A DNA stretch of 64,000 nt from NCBI RefSeq assembly GCF_002208135.1, contig NZ_CP021646.1, positions 727,501-791,500 of the forward strand, read 5' to 3'. This stretch comes from Pseudoalteromonas piscicida (GTDB lineage Bacteria > Pseudomonadota > Gammaproteobacteria > Enterobacterales > Alteromonadaceae). A model generated the notes under the pieces. It had not been told where the DNA came from and did not search any database. It was given only the letters and a program-made list of their open reading frames with translations. Position 1 is the stretch's first letter. Each line of letters starts with the position of its first letter. The translations under genes and the position numbers were made by a program. Positions 27,633 to 37,566 of this stretch are shown one piece after another.

Positions 27633-28595
27633 ATGAAAGAATTTGAGCTAATCAATCACTATTTTAAAGGCCGCGGCATTACTCGCCGAGATGTAGAGCT
27701 TGGGATCGGTGACGACTGTGCCTTGGTTTCGATCCCCGCTGGGAACCAGCTTGCGGTAACAACCGACACGCTAGTTGCGGGTGTGCACTTTTTTGAAGAT
27801 ATACCACCTCGGGCACTTGGCCACCGTGTTATCGCGGTGAATCTTAGCGATTTAGCTGCAATGGGTGCTGAGCCTACTTGGGTATCGCTTGGCTTAACAC
27901 TACCCAGCGCTGATTTGGAGTGGTTAGAAGCTTTTACTGAGGGCATGCATGAAATTGCTGAGTACTATAACGTACAGGTGATAGGTGGAGATACGACGCA
28001 AGGTCCATTGACTATCACCGTATGTGCAAAGGGTATTGTGCCAACCGGTAAAGCACTCAAGCGCTCAGGAGCCCGAGTGGGGGATTGGATTTATGTAACA
28101 GGCCCGCTAGGTGACGCAGGGCTTGCAATCGAAGCGCGAAAGCAAGGCTGGACGCTTGAGCCAAAACACCACAAAGCGGCGCTTGAAAAATTTCACTACC
28201 CAGCGCCACGGGTTGCTGCGGGTCAAGTACTTAGAGGCCTCGCAACCTCAGCAATTGATATCTCAGACGGTCTACTCGCGGATCTTAAGCACATTTTACG
28301 CAGCTCAACAGTGGGCGCTAAGATAAACGCGGATAAAGTCCCGCAGTCTGACGCGCTGCGTTCAAGTCTTGATGAAGACGCACGCATGCGACTTGCGCTG
28401 GGTTTTGGTGATGACTACGAATTACTATTCACGGTCAATGATAATAATAAAAATGCCGTGGAAACCAGATTAAAGCAATATGGTGTTGAGCCAGTTTGTA
28501 TTGGCCAAATTACGGCCAATAATGGTGAAATTCAATTGCTTAAAAAAGGTCAACCTTACCAGCTTGCAGGGCTTGGTTTTGAGCATTTTAGCTAG
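27633..28595 (+). CDS. thiL: Thiamine-monophosphate kinase
   Basis: 320 aa. GIGDDCALV near the N-terminus binds Mg-ATP, and AVNLSDLAAMGAEP, VIGGDTTQGPL and GDWIYVTGPLGDA are further family motifs. It makes thiamine diphosphate from thiamine monophosphate. The ATG at 27633 matches the family N-terminus (KEFELINHYF), but no Shine-Dalgarno sequence exists because the preceding bases are the terminator's T-run. Expression may depend on read-through or on leaderless or weak initiation. Confidence 0.95.
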   Translation: MKEFELINHYFKGRGITRRDVELGIGDDCALVSIPAGNQLAVTTDTLVAGVHFFEDIPPRALGHRVIAVNLSDLAAMGAEPTWVSLGLTLPSADLEWLEAFTEGMHEIAEYYNVQVIGGDTTQGPLTITVCAKGIVPTGKALKRSGARVGDWIYVTGPLGDAGLAIEARKQGWTLEPKHHKAALEKFHYPAPRVAAGQVLRGLATSAIDISDGLLADLKHILRSSTVGAKINADKVPQSDALRSSLDEDARMRLALGFGDDYELLFTVNDNNKNAVETRLKQYGVEPVCIGQITANNGEIQLLKKGQPYQLAGLGFEHFS

Positions 28596-28603
28596 GAGTT
28601 GGT

Positions 28604-29086
28604 TTGGCTAAGCAGTATGTATTTAATTTAAAGAAGCCACATCAATTCTTTGCACTCGGATTTGGTCTTGGTTTAGCGAAAAAAGCACCAGGCACTTTCG
28701 GCACATTCGCCGCATTGCCGTTTATTTTTGCAACCCAAGGCACACCAATTTGGCTGCAATGTCTTGTTGCAATTGTCATGACGTTATTTGGGATCTGGGT
28801 GTGTGGCAAAACAGCGGGCGATGTTAATGTTCACGACCATCCTGCCATCGTGTGGGATGAAGTGGCTGGCTTTTATATTACCATGATAGGGGCGGCACTT
28901 AGCTGGCAGTCATTAATCGTCGGCTTTATTTTGTTCCGCTTTTTCGATATTTTGAAACCGGGTCCGATAAGATGGCTCGATAAACGCTTGCACGGTGGTT
29001 CTGGGATCATGCTAGATGATGTATTAGCTGGCATTTTTTCATTGATTTGCGTGCAAGCTTTGTTTAAAACTGGCATTTTAGTCTAA
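28604..29086 (+). CDS. pgpA: Phosphatidylglycerophosphatase A
   Basis: 160 aa inner-membrane enzyme removing the phosphate from phosphatidylglycerophosphate. KAPGTFGTFAALPF and the acidic motif VWDEVAGFYIT are diagnostic, and three to four hydrophobic stretches follow. It starts at a TTG eight bases after AGGAG, 8 bp behind thiL, the usual thiL-pgpA pair. Confidence 0.94.
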   Translation: MAKQYVFNLKKPHQFFALGFGLGLAKKAPGTFGTFAALPFIFATQGTPIWLQCLVAIVMTLFGIWVCGKTAGDVNVHDHPAIVWDEVAGFYITMIGAALSWQSLIVGFILFRFFDILKPGPIRWLDKRLHGGSGIMLDDVLAGIFSLICVQALFKTGILV

Positions 29087-29110
29087 CTATGCTGATGTGA
29101 TGGAATCGAG

Positions 29111-32100
29111 ATGACAAGGCTATTGTTTTTCATTTTCACTTTGCTGCTACCAATGACGAGTTTTGCGGCGATAGATGATTACGTGGTTAAACAGTGGAAT
29201 ATCCAAAGTGGATTACCGTCACAAAGCGTTAAGAGTGTCGTTCAAGACAATCAGGGCTATATCTGGATTGGAACTCAATTTGGTCTAAGCCGGTTTGATG
29301 GCCATCAATTTCAAAACTTCAACACGCAAAATACCGAGTTTTTAAATAGCAATGCCATCAATAAGTTGGTGGTGGATCGATTTGGCATGCTTTGGGTTGG
29401 CACACGTCGAGGACTGTTAAGACTCAATCCACAAACCTTAGAGGCTCGACGTTTTGATTTACAGGGGCCTGTACGGGATATCCTGCAAGATGAAGACGGC
29501 GGGATCTGGATTGCTGCAAATGGTCTGTATTATGTTTCCGCTAAAAAGCTGACCTTAGCTGCCAATAACATAGAGCAAAGCACGTTAGACGTTACTCAAA
29601 TCAATCAAATTGTAGGCTCAGTGACTAAAATGGCGCTAGTACCTGATGGTATCTGGTTAGTAAATGAGCGTCACTTGCTTAAAATCAGCGAATCAAGTAA
29701 CCGCACTGGCGATGGGGTTAGGCTTGAATTGGCGAGTAAAGTATCACTACCCGAACAGTTAGCACAAACCATCATACATGACTTAGCTTGGGTCGATGGA
29801 AAGCTGTTTTTAGCGTCGGAGCTGGGCGCGTATTTTCTAGATATTGATGAAGTATTACGCCGTTACCAAGAAGTAGGTAATAACGCGGTATATAAGTTTC
29901 TTAACGATAAAGAAGGTGGCCTGTGGGTTTCCACCTATGGTCGGTTGTTATACCGACAAAATAATGGCATTTGGCAAGCGGTTGAACCAATTCAACTAGA
30001 CCAGAGCATCTGGTTTGCCGATATTTTTATGGATGACGATGATAATATTTGGCTTGCCAGTTTAAATGAGGGGCTTTGGCTTGCTCATTCAGGTAAGGTT
30101 GAGCGTCATCATATCGGCCAACGGACAAATCAAGCTATTTCAGCCATTACTCAAGGCCCAAATGGTCAATTGTGGGTGGCTAGTAGAGAAGGTCTCGGTA
30201 TTATCGGGCTAAATGATAGTTATCAGCCCGTGCTCACAAGTGCTCAGTTAAATCGCTCTGTAATACACGATTTAGAATTTCTTGGTGAAAAGCTCATTCT
30301 CGGTACTGATCGCGGTGCGCTTATCTACGAAGATGGCACACTGCAAAAGTTAAATGAGCGAGAACTCAGGCAAAATCCTGTATTTTCACTTAGCCCTTCA
30401 AACCGAGGAGGTATGTGGTTTGGTACGGGGAGGGGGTTGTATCGTCTGGATTACAAGGGATAACGCCGTTTGCCTATAATGCCTTCCTAGGTAGCCAATT
30501 CGTTACTTTTGTTGAAGACTTCCCAAGGTACGGTTTTATAGGAACTAATAAAGGCGCTTATCGTTATAACGATAAGGGGATCGAAAAAATTGGTTCTCAA
30601 ACGTCCTTGGATACCGCTTATATTACCAGTATTCTGCATTTGGATACTGTGACGACTTTAGTTGGATCCCTCAATGATGGGTTATTCTATCGCACCTCAG
30701 ACGGGGATTGGTACCAGCTTGATGCTTCAAATGGTTTGCCTTACGGATCGATATTTTCGCTGCATTATGACAAGAGCAACCAGCTCATCTGGGTGAGCAC
30801 GATGAAAGGGGTGTATCGCATGCCCGTTGCGCAATTTGGTCACGCTATAGAGAGTTTGCAAGTTGAACAAGTAATAAGCCCATTTGATAGACAGCTTGAT
30901 GGCAGACCAAGCCAGTGTTGTTCAGGGCTTGGGCATGATGCAGTGGTTGAAACCGAGTCTGCTATTTTTTACCCCAGCTTACAAGGTGTTGTTGAGATCC
31001 CTAAAAATGTCCAGCTTTTTGGTGGCGGGGATTTATTGCCAAGATTAGAATCACTGTCTACCCACGATAGAGTATTTAGCACCGAGTCATTAAATCAAGT
31101 GATCCAGCTTGATACTTCTGAGCGTGATCTAACTATCAATTATACCGCAATCGACTTTTACGCGCCGCATAGCATTGAATTTAGATACAAGCTAAAAGGG
31201 CACGATACGCAGTGGCGTGATGCCCAGTCACGACGCGAAGCAATTTATACTAATTTACCACCAGGAAACTTCACCTTTGTTTTAGAAGCTAAGCGCCAAG
31301 GGCAAGATTGGGAGCAGGCGAAGGTGCTTAACTTATCCATTATGTTACCGCGCCGTTTCGATGAGACGATTTACTTTAGGCTGTTTATTACCTGCGCGTT
31401 TATCTTTATGTTCTATCTGATATTTTGGGTATTTAGAGCGCAAGAAAGAAGAAAGCAAGCAGCGCTAGAGGCGTTGATAGCTGAGCGTACTACAGAGCTC
31501 AGGAAAGCCAACGAAAAGCTCAATCAGGTTAACACTCAGCTTAAGCTTGTGAGCCACTCAGATGAATTGACGGGACTACGTAGTCGTCGCTTCCTCTTTG
31601 ATCAGTTACCAAAAGATGTCGAGCATTATCAGCGCAATGCACAGTCGCTGCAGGCTCAAAATAAGAGCTTGGTATTGATGATTATGAACATCGACGATTT
31701 CAGCAAAATTAATGACTCTTACGGCCCGATTGGCGGTGATAGTTGTTTGCAGCAATTAGCTACGTTACTCAATACACGAACGCAAGGTTCTGATTATGTC
31801 GTCCGTTGGAGCGGTGACGAATTCTTATTACTATTGCGCGACTTTAGCAGAGATTTTATTGAAGAGTATGTTAGCGACTTATGTAAGGCGATTGCTGAAA
31901 CGGATTACCGCTTACCGAATGGTAAAACGACCAAATTGACGGTGTCGATGGGCTGGTCATATTATCCATTACCACTACTGGGCGGCAAGGTTATTGGTTG
32001 GGAATCATCTGTGAACCTAGCTGATATCGCATTACATCAGGTCAAACAACGTGGCGGTGATGGTGCTGCGACAATCTTCTTTGACGATCAATTGGATGCA

Positions 32101-32190
32101 TTCGAATTTGAGCAAAGCGCGAATATAGAGTCTCAGTTACAACTTCTGCAAAGCAATGGACTTGCGGAAGTAAGAGTGTGGATGAGGTAA
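29111..32190 (+). pseudogene. Two-component-regulator-propeller / Y_Y_Y / GGDEF sensor, frameshifted
   Basis: Two overlapping frames form one protein of about 1026 aa. A signal peptide (LLFFIFTLLLPMTSFA) is followed by many propeller repeats (GYIWIGTQFGLSRFDG, GMLWVGTRRGLLRL), a Y_Y_Y domain (YKLKGHDTQWRDA), one membrane helix (LFITCAFIFMFYLIFWVF), a coiled coil and GGDEF. The active loop reads SGDEF. The I-site arginine is replaced (QGSD rather than RxxD), so product inhibition is unlikely. The propeller would sense a periplasmic ligand to drive cyclic-di-GMP synthesis. The break lies at a GGG run near 30457-30459. One extra G would give DYKGITPF continuously. It is a sequence error or a recent mutation. 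Confidence 0.85.
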
Positions 32191-32245
32191 AGCTCGTCAC
32201 TAGCTTTTAAACTGTCAACGTATCTCAAGACGAGAGATGGAGAAT

Positions 32246-32275
32246 AAAAAAGGCTTCCAAATGGAAGCCTTTTTT
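32246..32275. terminator. Bidirectional terminator between the GGDEF gene and dxs
   Basis: AAAAAGGCTTCC / GGAAGCCTTTTT with an AAAT loop and T-runs on both sides, placed between converging genes. Confidence 0.9.
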
Positions 32276-32289
32276 AGAACTGCTCAGAG

Positions 32290-34161
32290 TCAAGACTGTG
32301 GATTTACCCAAGCCTTAATTTGCTGACTTATTCCTTCACTGCTTAAGCCCAATTCAGCGTGGATCTCAGTTTGCGAGCCATGCTTAATAAACTCATCAGG
32401 TAGGCCGAGTAGTTTGATTGGCTTTAGATGACCTTGAGCTATTAGATATTCGCTCACAGCAGAGCCTGCACCACCAGCAATCGCATTGTCTTCAAGTGTT
32501 ACAAAGCGCTCGTGAGTTACCACTAACTCTTCGATAAGTGCGGTGTCTAAAGGCTTTACAAAGCGCATATCCACAAGTGTAGCATTTAGCTCTTCGGCAA
32601 CAGTTTGCGCGTTTTCGAACAAAGTACCAAAGCTTAAAATAGCGAGCTTTTCACCTTCTCTCACTACTTTGCCTTTACCAATTTCTAGCTCGGTCATTTC
32701 GGAGGTAATGTCTGCGCTTCCTGCACTACCTCGAGGGTATCTTACCGCAGCTGGCCTATTTAGGCGGTGACCAGTATAGAGCATTTGGCGACACTCATTG
32801 AGGTCGCTTGGTGCCATGATCACCATATTAGGAATACAGCGCAAAAAGCTTAAATCATAAGCCCCTTGGTGTGTTTCACCATCGGCACCAACGACACCTG
32901 CGCGGTCAATAGCAAAAAGTACTGGTAGATTTTGTAGTGCGACATCATGAATGAGTTGGTCATATGCGCGTTGCAAAAAGCTAGAATAGATTGCAACAAC
33001 TGGGTTGAGGTCTTCACAAGCGAAGCCCGCAGCAAGCGTTACTGCATGTTGCTCAGCAATAGCGACATCGAAATACTGAGCCGGATACTCTTTAGAAAAG
33101 CGCACCATGCCAGAGCCTTCACGCATTGCCGGTGTAATAGCCATCAGCTTATTATCTTGTGCGGCCATATCACAGAGCCAGTCACCAAACACTTTTGAAA
33201 AGGTCGGTGCGCTGGGTTTGGATTTGGGTAAGCTATGCACGCTTGGATCAAACTTAGGCACTGCATGATAACCAATAGGGTCTGCTTCTGCTGGTTTATA
33301 GCCTTTCCCTTTTTGGGTTTTAACGTGTAATAGTTGAGGACCTTTTAAGTTTCGCATATTACGCAGCGTATCTACCAGCGTCTCTACATTATGTCCGTCA
33401 ATTGGCCCTATATAGTTAAAACCTAGCTCTTCAAAGAAGGTACCAGGGATTATCATCCCCTTTAAATGCTCTTCCATGCGACCTGCAAGCTCTTTAACTG
33501 GAGGCACGCCGGACAGCAGTTTTTTGCTGCCTTCGCGAATATTGGTGTAAAAACTACCAGAAAGGATCTTCGCGAAATGATTTGTAAGTGCGCCAACGTT
33601 TTCCGAGATAGACATTTCGTTGTCGTTTAGGATCACTAACATATCCGGATTGATGTCGCCAGCGTGGTTCATGGCTTCAAATGCCATGCCTGCGGTCATT
33701 GCACCATCACCAATAACGGCGACGGTTTTACGTCCAATGCCTTCCTTTTCAGCAGCAATTGCCATACCAAGTGCCGCTGATATTGAGGTACTAGAATGGC
33801 CGACACTAAACGTATCGTATTCGCTTTCTTCTCTATAGGGGAAAGGATGTAAGCCATCCTTTTGGCGAATAGTATGCATCCGATCTCTTCGGCCTGTCAG
33901 TAGCTTGTGCGGATAGGCTTGATGACCTACATCCCAAACTAGCCTATCGCTTGGTGTGTTATATACATAGTGTAAAGCCACGGTAAGCTCTACAGTGCCT
34001 AAGCCAGATGCAAAATGACCGCTACTTTGAGAGACTGAGTTCAGCAAATACTCGCGAAGCTCATCACTAAACGCGGTTAACTTGTGCTGGGGTAATTGAC
34101 GGAGTTGACTTGGGTCGTCAATTAACGCGAGTAAAGGATACTTGCTACTATCAAGTTTCAT
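32290..34161 (-). CDS. dxs: 1-deoxy-D-xylulose-5-phosphate synthase
   Basis: 623 aa transketolase-like enzyme using thiamine diphosphate. Cofactor motif [20 protein letters not shown]-terminal [17 protein letters not shown], and [12 protein letters not shown] plus RYPRGS in the second half. It condenses pyruvate and glyceraldehyde 3-phosphate, the entry step of the MEP isoprenoid pathway. It is downstream of ispA and xseB in the usual xseB-ispA-dxs order, but separated from ispA by 164 bp that may hold an extra promoter. Confidence 0.97.
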   Translation of the reverse strand: MKLDSSKYPLLALIDDPSQLRQLPQHKLTAFSDELREYLLNSVSQSSGHFASGLGTVELTVALHYVYNTPSDRLVWDVGHQAYPHKLLTGRRDRMHTIRQKDGLHPFPYREESEYDTFSVGHSSTSISAALGMAIAAEKEGIGRKTVAVIGDGAMTAGMAFEAMNHAGDINPDMLVILNDNEMSISENVGALTNHFAKILSGSFYTNIREGSKKLLSGVPPVKELAGRMEEHLKGMIIPGTFFEELGFNYIGPIDGHNVETLVDTLRNMRNLKGPQLLHVKTQKGKGYKPAEADPIGYHAVPKFDPSVHSLPKSKPSAPTFSKVFGDWLCDMAAQDNKLMAITPAMREGSGMVRFSKEYPAQYFDVAIAEQHAVTLAAGFACEDLNPVVAIYSSFLQRAYDQLIHDVALQNLPVLFAIDRAGVVGADGETHQGAYDLSFLRCIPNMVIMAPSDLNECRQMLYTGHRLNRPAAVRYPRGSAGSADITSEMTELEIGKGKVVREGEKLAILSFGTLFENAQTVAEELNATLVDMRFVKPLDTALIEELVVTHERFVTLEDNAIAGGAGSAVSEYLIAQGHLKPIKLLGLPDEFIKHGSQTEIHAELGLSSEGISQQIKAWVNPQS

Positions 34162-34325
34162 GGTATTTATCAGAGTCCTAAGTGAATCTCAGCGCAATTC
34201 CTCGCGTGGTTCACTTCATAATTATTAAAATTCTTCACTAACTGGCCATGATATTATGTTAGCCAGCGTTTACAAAGTACTTGTGACTATTTTCTTAGCT
34301 TGGCGCAGTTATTTTATACGTCAGC

Positions 34326-35225
34326 TTAATATTCTCGATCTATGATGTATTTTGCTAAATCTGCAAGTATTTCTGTGTCACCGTCGATTACTGTAAGTGC
34401 ATCCAGTGCCTCATCTATCAACTGTTCGGCTTTTTCTTTTGCTTGCTCTAAACCTAACAATGCAGGGTAGGTAGACTTATTATGTTCCAAGTCAGAACCC
34501 TGTGGCTTACCAAGCACTATCGTGTCACCTTCTACATCAAGAATGTCATCTCTGACTTGGAATGCTAGGCCAATTGCACGACCATAAGTGCGTATTGCAT
34601 TACATGCTTGCTCCGTAACTCGCTCTGGATTGCCGCATAAGATCCCAAGCTCTACAGCACAGCTTAGCAGCGCACCTGTTTTTAGCTTATGAATGCGTTC
34701 AAGTTCCTCTATGGTAATTGAACGATCGGTCGCGGCTATATCAAGCGCTTGACCGCCAACCATGCCCTGTAGACCCGATGCCTTGGCTAGCACTGAAATC
34801 ATTTTTATTTGGGCATGTTGGTTTACTGCGAATTGATGTTCACTTAACAGCTCAAAAGCCAGAGTTTGTAAGGCATCACCGGCTAAGATAGCTGTCGCTT
34901 CATCGAATTGAATATGGCAAGTTGGACGGCCACGCCTAAGTTCGTCATCATCCATTGCGGGTAAATCATCGTGCACCAACGAATAGCTATGAACGCACTC
35001 TATGGCGGCGGCGGCCTTGTCTAAGTCTGCTGGAACCGCACCAAATAGCTCACCAGTGCAATACACTAAAAATGGTCGTAAACGTTTACCACCATTTTCT
35101 ATGCTGTAACGAGTAGCAGCTTTTATATTCTCTTCGGTATCAAGCACACTATCAAAATAGTGTAAAACGGTGTTCTCAACACGAGTTTTAGCAAACAGGA
35201 GCTTTTCTTGTAGTTTTGCTGACAT
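34326..35225 (-). CDS. ispA: Farnesyl diphosphate synthase
   Basis: 299 aa trans-prenyltransferase. The first aspartate-rich motif is DDLPAMDDD with the downstream RRGRPTCH; the second is DDILD. The small residues before the first motif fit a C15 product. It elongates dimethylallyl diphosphate with isopentenyl diphosphate to give the precursor of quinone side chains and undecaprenyl phosphate. The start overlaps the xseB stop by one base. Confidence 0.95.
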   Translation of the reverse strand: MSAKLQEKLLFAKTRVENTVLHYFDSVLDTEENIKAATRYSIENGGKRLRPFLVYCTGELFGAVPADLDKAAAAIECVHSYSLVHDDLPAMDDDELRRGRPTCHIQFDEATAILAGDALQTLAFELLSEHQFAVNQHAQIKMISVLAKASGLQGMVGGQALDIAATDRSITIEELERIHKLKTGALLSCAVELGILCGNPERVTEQACNAIRTYGRAIGLAFQVRDDILDVEGDTIVLGKPQGSDLEHNKSTYPALLGLEQAKEKAEQLIDEALDALTVIDGDTEILADLAKYIIDREY

Positions 35226-35464
35226 TAGGCTTCGTTATCAAATGACTGTAATTGTGCTTGCTCATCTTCGCCCATCAAAATAGCGACCTGTTGCTCAGCT
35301 TGCTGAAGTTTTTGGTTTGACGCTTTTGCGAGCTTTATCCCACGCTCAAATTGTTTAAGTGCTTGATCGAGAGGTAGGCTACCGTTTTCCATGTCTGCAA
35401 CGATTTGTTCCAACTCTTGCATGGCCTCTTCAAAGCTCAAGTTATCAGGTTTTTTTACCGCCAT
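35225..35464 (-). CDS. xseB: Exodeoxyribonuclease VII small subunit
   Basis: 79 aa, normal size. The family signature LSFEEAMQELEQIVADMENGSLPLDQALKQFE is almost complete. It forms helical stalks with XseA in a nuclease acting on single-stranded DNA. First gene of the xseB-ispA-dxs operon, divergent from pomA. Confidence 0.95.
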   Translation of the reverse strand: MAVKKPDNLSFEEAMQELEQIVADMENGSLPLDQALKQFERGIKLAKASNQKLQQAEQQVAILMGEDEQAQLQSFDNEA

Positions 35465-35617
35465 ATGTCACGCTGACCCGTAAAGTAAAAGTGTGGCAAT
35501 TTTAGGGGGATTGCGCGCCAAGGTCAAAAAAACCAGAGACTTTTTGATCTGACCGAGTATCGGCATTACAAGATCTGCTATAAACTCGCATTTTAAACAC
35601 TTTTTAATATAATAGTG

Positions 35618-35644
35618 TTAAGTTGTAGAAAAACTTGCCGATAA
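35618..35644 (+). promoter_or_regulatory. Sigma-28 (FliA)-type promoter for pomAB
   Basis: TTAAGTTG, an 11-bp spacer, then GCCGATAA. The -10 half matches the flagellar sigma-28 consensus (TAAAGTTT-N11-GCCGATAA) at all eight positions and the -35 half at six of eight. It ends 54 bp before the pomA start, which fits late flagellar gene control. Confidence 0.8.
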
Positions 35645-35698
35645 CTCAAACAATAATAACTGCGTGATTTATCACAAATAACTTCCCCCGGAGGACAT

Positions 35699-36466
35699 GT
35701 GGATTTAGCAACGGTAATAGGGATCCTGGGTGCCATAGGTTTAATTGTAATGTCCATGGTACTAAGTAGTGATGGCCAGATCGCTATGTTCTATAACACG
35801 CCTTCCGTCGTTATCGTATTTGGTGGTTCAATTTTTATCGTATTGTCTAACTTTACGCTTGGACAGTTTTTCGGAATTGGTAAAGTGGCCGGAAAGGCCT
35901 TTATGTTTAAGATTGAAACCCCAGAGGAGCTGATTGAGAAAGCCGTTGAGCTTGCTGATTCTGCGCGTAAAGGTGGTTTTTTAGCATTAGAAGAAGCCGA
36001 AATTCCCAACCAGTTTATGCGTAAAGGCGTCGATATGCTAGTCGATGGTCATGATGCTGATGTTGTACGTGCCACACTGCAAAAAGATATTTCCCTGACG
36101 TCTTCAAGACATGAACTAGGCGCGGGTTTATTTAAATCCCTCGCAGATATTGCGCCTGCGATGGGCATGATCGGAACTCTCATAGGCTTGGTGGCTATGT
36201 TGTCTAACATGGACGACCCGAAAGCAATCGGGCCAGCTATGGCCGTTGCACTTTTAACAACTTTGTATGGTGCGTTCTTAGCTAACGTGGTAGCGATCCC
36301 TATTCAGGTTAAACTTGAGCTTCGTAAAGATGAAGAAGAGCGAAACCAGCGCCTTATCTTAGATGCAATCTTAGGCATTCAAGATGGTCAAAACCCAAAA
36401 GTTATTGAAGGCATCTTGAAAAATTATTTGCCTGAGTCTAAACGTGGCGCTGAGGCTGAGGAATAA
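35699..36466 (+). CDS. pomA: Flagellar motor stator protein PomA (sodium type)
   Basis: 255 aa, four membrane helices. It tracks Vibrio PomA closely: MDLATVIGI start, KFTMGQFFG-like segment, KAFMFKIETPEELIEKAVELAD, DGHDADVVRATLQKDI and the highly conserved APAMGMIGTLIGLVAMLSNMDDPKAIGPAMAVALLTTLYGA. With PomB it forms the ion channel that drives the polar flagellum. The start is a GTG with GGAGG upstream; the ATG two bases earlier is out of frame. Confidence 0.96.
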   Translation: MDLATVIGILGAIGLIVMSMVLSSDGQIAMFYNTPSVVIVFGGSIFIVLSNFTLGQFFGIGKVAGKAFMFKIETPEELIEKAVELADSARKGGFLALEEAEIPNQFMRKGVDMLVDGHDADVVRATLQKDISLTSSRHELGAGLFKSLADIAPAMGMIGTLIGLVAMLSNMDDPKAIGPAMAVALLTTLYGAFLANVVAIPIQVKLELRKDEEERNQRLILDAILGIQDGQNPKVIEGILKNYLPESKRGAEAEE

Positions 36467-36468
36467 TC

Positions 36469-37397
36469 ATGTCAGATGAGAAAGAATGTAAATGCCCCCT
36501 CCAGGTCTTCCGGCCTGGATGGGAACGTTTGCTGATCTCATGTCGTTGTTAATGTGCTTCTTCGTACTGCTATTGGCATTCTCCGAAATGGACGTGCTGA
36601 AGTTTAAGCAAATTGCAGGATCGATGAAGTTTGCTTTTGGTGTGCAAAATAAAATTGAAGTAAAGGATATCCCTAAAGGTACCAGCGTTATCGCGATGGA
36701 ATTTACCCCAGGTAAGCCAGAGCCAACACCAATTGAAACGATTCAACAGCAAACCGTAGAAATGACGCAACAGATGCTTGAGTTTCAGGCCGGTGATGAA
36801 TCGTCTGCGGGTGGTCGGCAAGAGCAGCGCGGCAATAAGCGTGGTGGTGAGTCGGCCAGTACTGCACAGGAAATGGCGTCAACGCAAGCAATTGCTTCTG
36901 CAGACCAAGAGCAAGTAAACGAGCTTGTTAAAAAGATTGCGCAGCAGCTAGAGAAGCAAATAATGGATGGTGCAATTGAGCTTGAGTCACTAGGACAACA
37001 AATCATTATTCGTATTCAAGAGAATGGTTCTTTCCCTGCAGGCAGTGCGTTTTTACAACCTAAGTTTGAACCTGTGATTGCTGAAATTGCAGAATTACTT
37101 AAAGATGTACCCGGTGAAATTACTGTTTCGGGTCACACGGACGATTTTAGAGTCACTAACGAACTTTACTCCAATAACTGGGATTTATCGGCGACGAGAG
37201 CGGTCGCTGTTGCGACTGTGATGGAGCGTGTTCGTGGTTTTGATAAGAACAGAATGGTCGTGGTTGGTCACGCAGACACCAGACCGCTTGTTCCCAATGA
37301 CAGCGATGCTGATAGACGCCGCAATAGGCGTGTTGAAATCTCAATTTTACAGGGTAAACCTAAAGAGTCAGACCCTATTGAAGTGAGGCAAAATTAA
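36469..37397 (+). CDS. pomB: Flagellar motor stator protein PomB (sodium type), frameshift near the N-terminus
   Basis: One membrane helix and a C-terminal OmpA/MotB peptidoglycan-binding domain (VSGHTDDFRV, NDSDADRRRNRRVEISI). GTFADLMSLLMCFFVLLLAFSEMDVLKFKQIAGSMKFAFG is nearly identical to Vibrio PomB and includes the ion-binding Asp. The expected start ATG (36469, 2 bp after pomA) reads MSDEKECKCP and then loses frame at a five-C run (36495-36499). A sixth C would restore the expected MSDEKECKCPPPGLPAW. An ATG at 36492 in the main frame could start a protein lacking the first eight residues. A sequence error is likely. Confidence 0.93.
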
Positions 37398-37470
37398 TTA
37401 CAGTTTATTGCCAAGTTACAGGGAATTCGCTAAAGTTCTAGCTGCTCTACAAACTCTCGATAAGGATAAA

Positions 37471-37560
37471 ATGATGAACATTAAAAATTATAGATTACCA
37501 GGTGATAACGGCTCAGGCGGCGACGAGGAAAATGAAAAAAAGCCAAGTGTGGGTCGTTAA
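37471..37560 (+). CDS. Possible small ORF (29 aa) downstream of pomB
   Basis: Starts with two ATGs preceded by AAGGA at good spacing. The product is short and polar: MMNIKNYRLPGDN, then a Gly/Asp/Glu/Lys-rich tail (GSGGDEENEKKPSVGR). Its stop lies 6 bp before the next gene, so it may be a coupled small protein or a translated leader. I know no family. Confidence 0.5.
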   Translation: MMNIKNYRLPGDNGSGGDEENEKKPSVGR

Positions 37561-37566
37561 CGGTCT

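Noticed and set aside
32290..34161. Thiamine-responsive RNA near dxs or thiL
   Set aside because: No THI-box-like sequence or suitable leader was found upstream of either gene.
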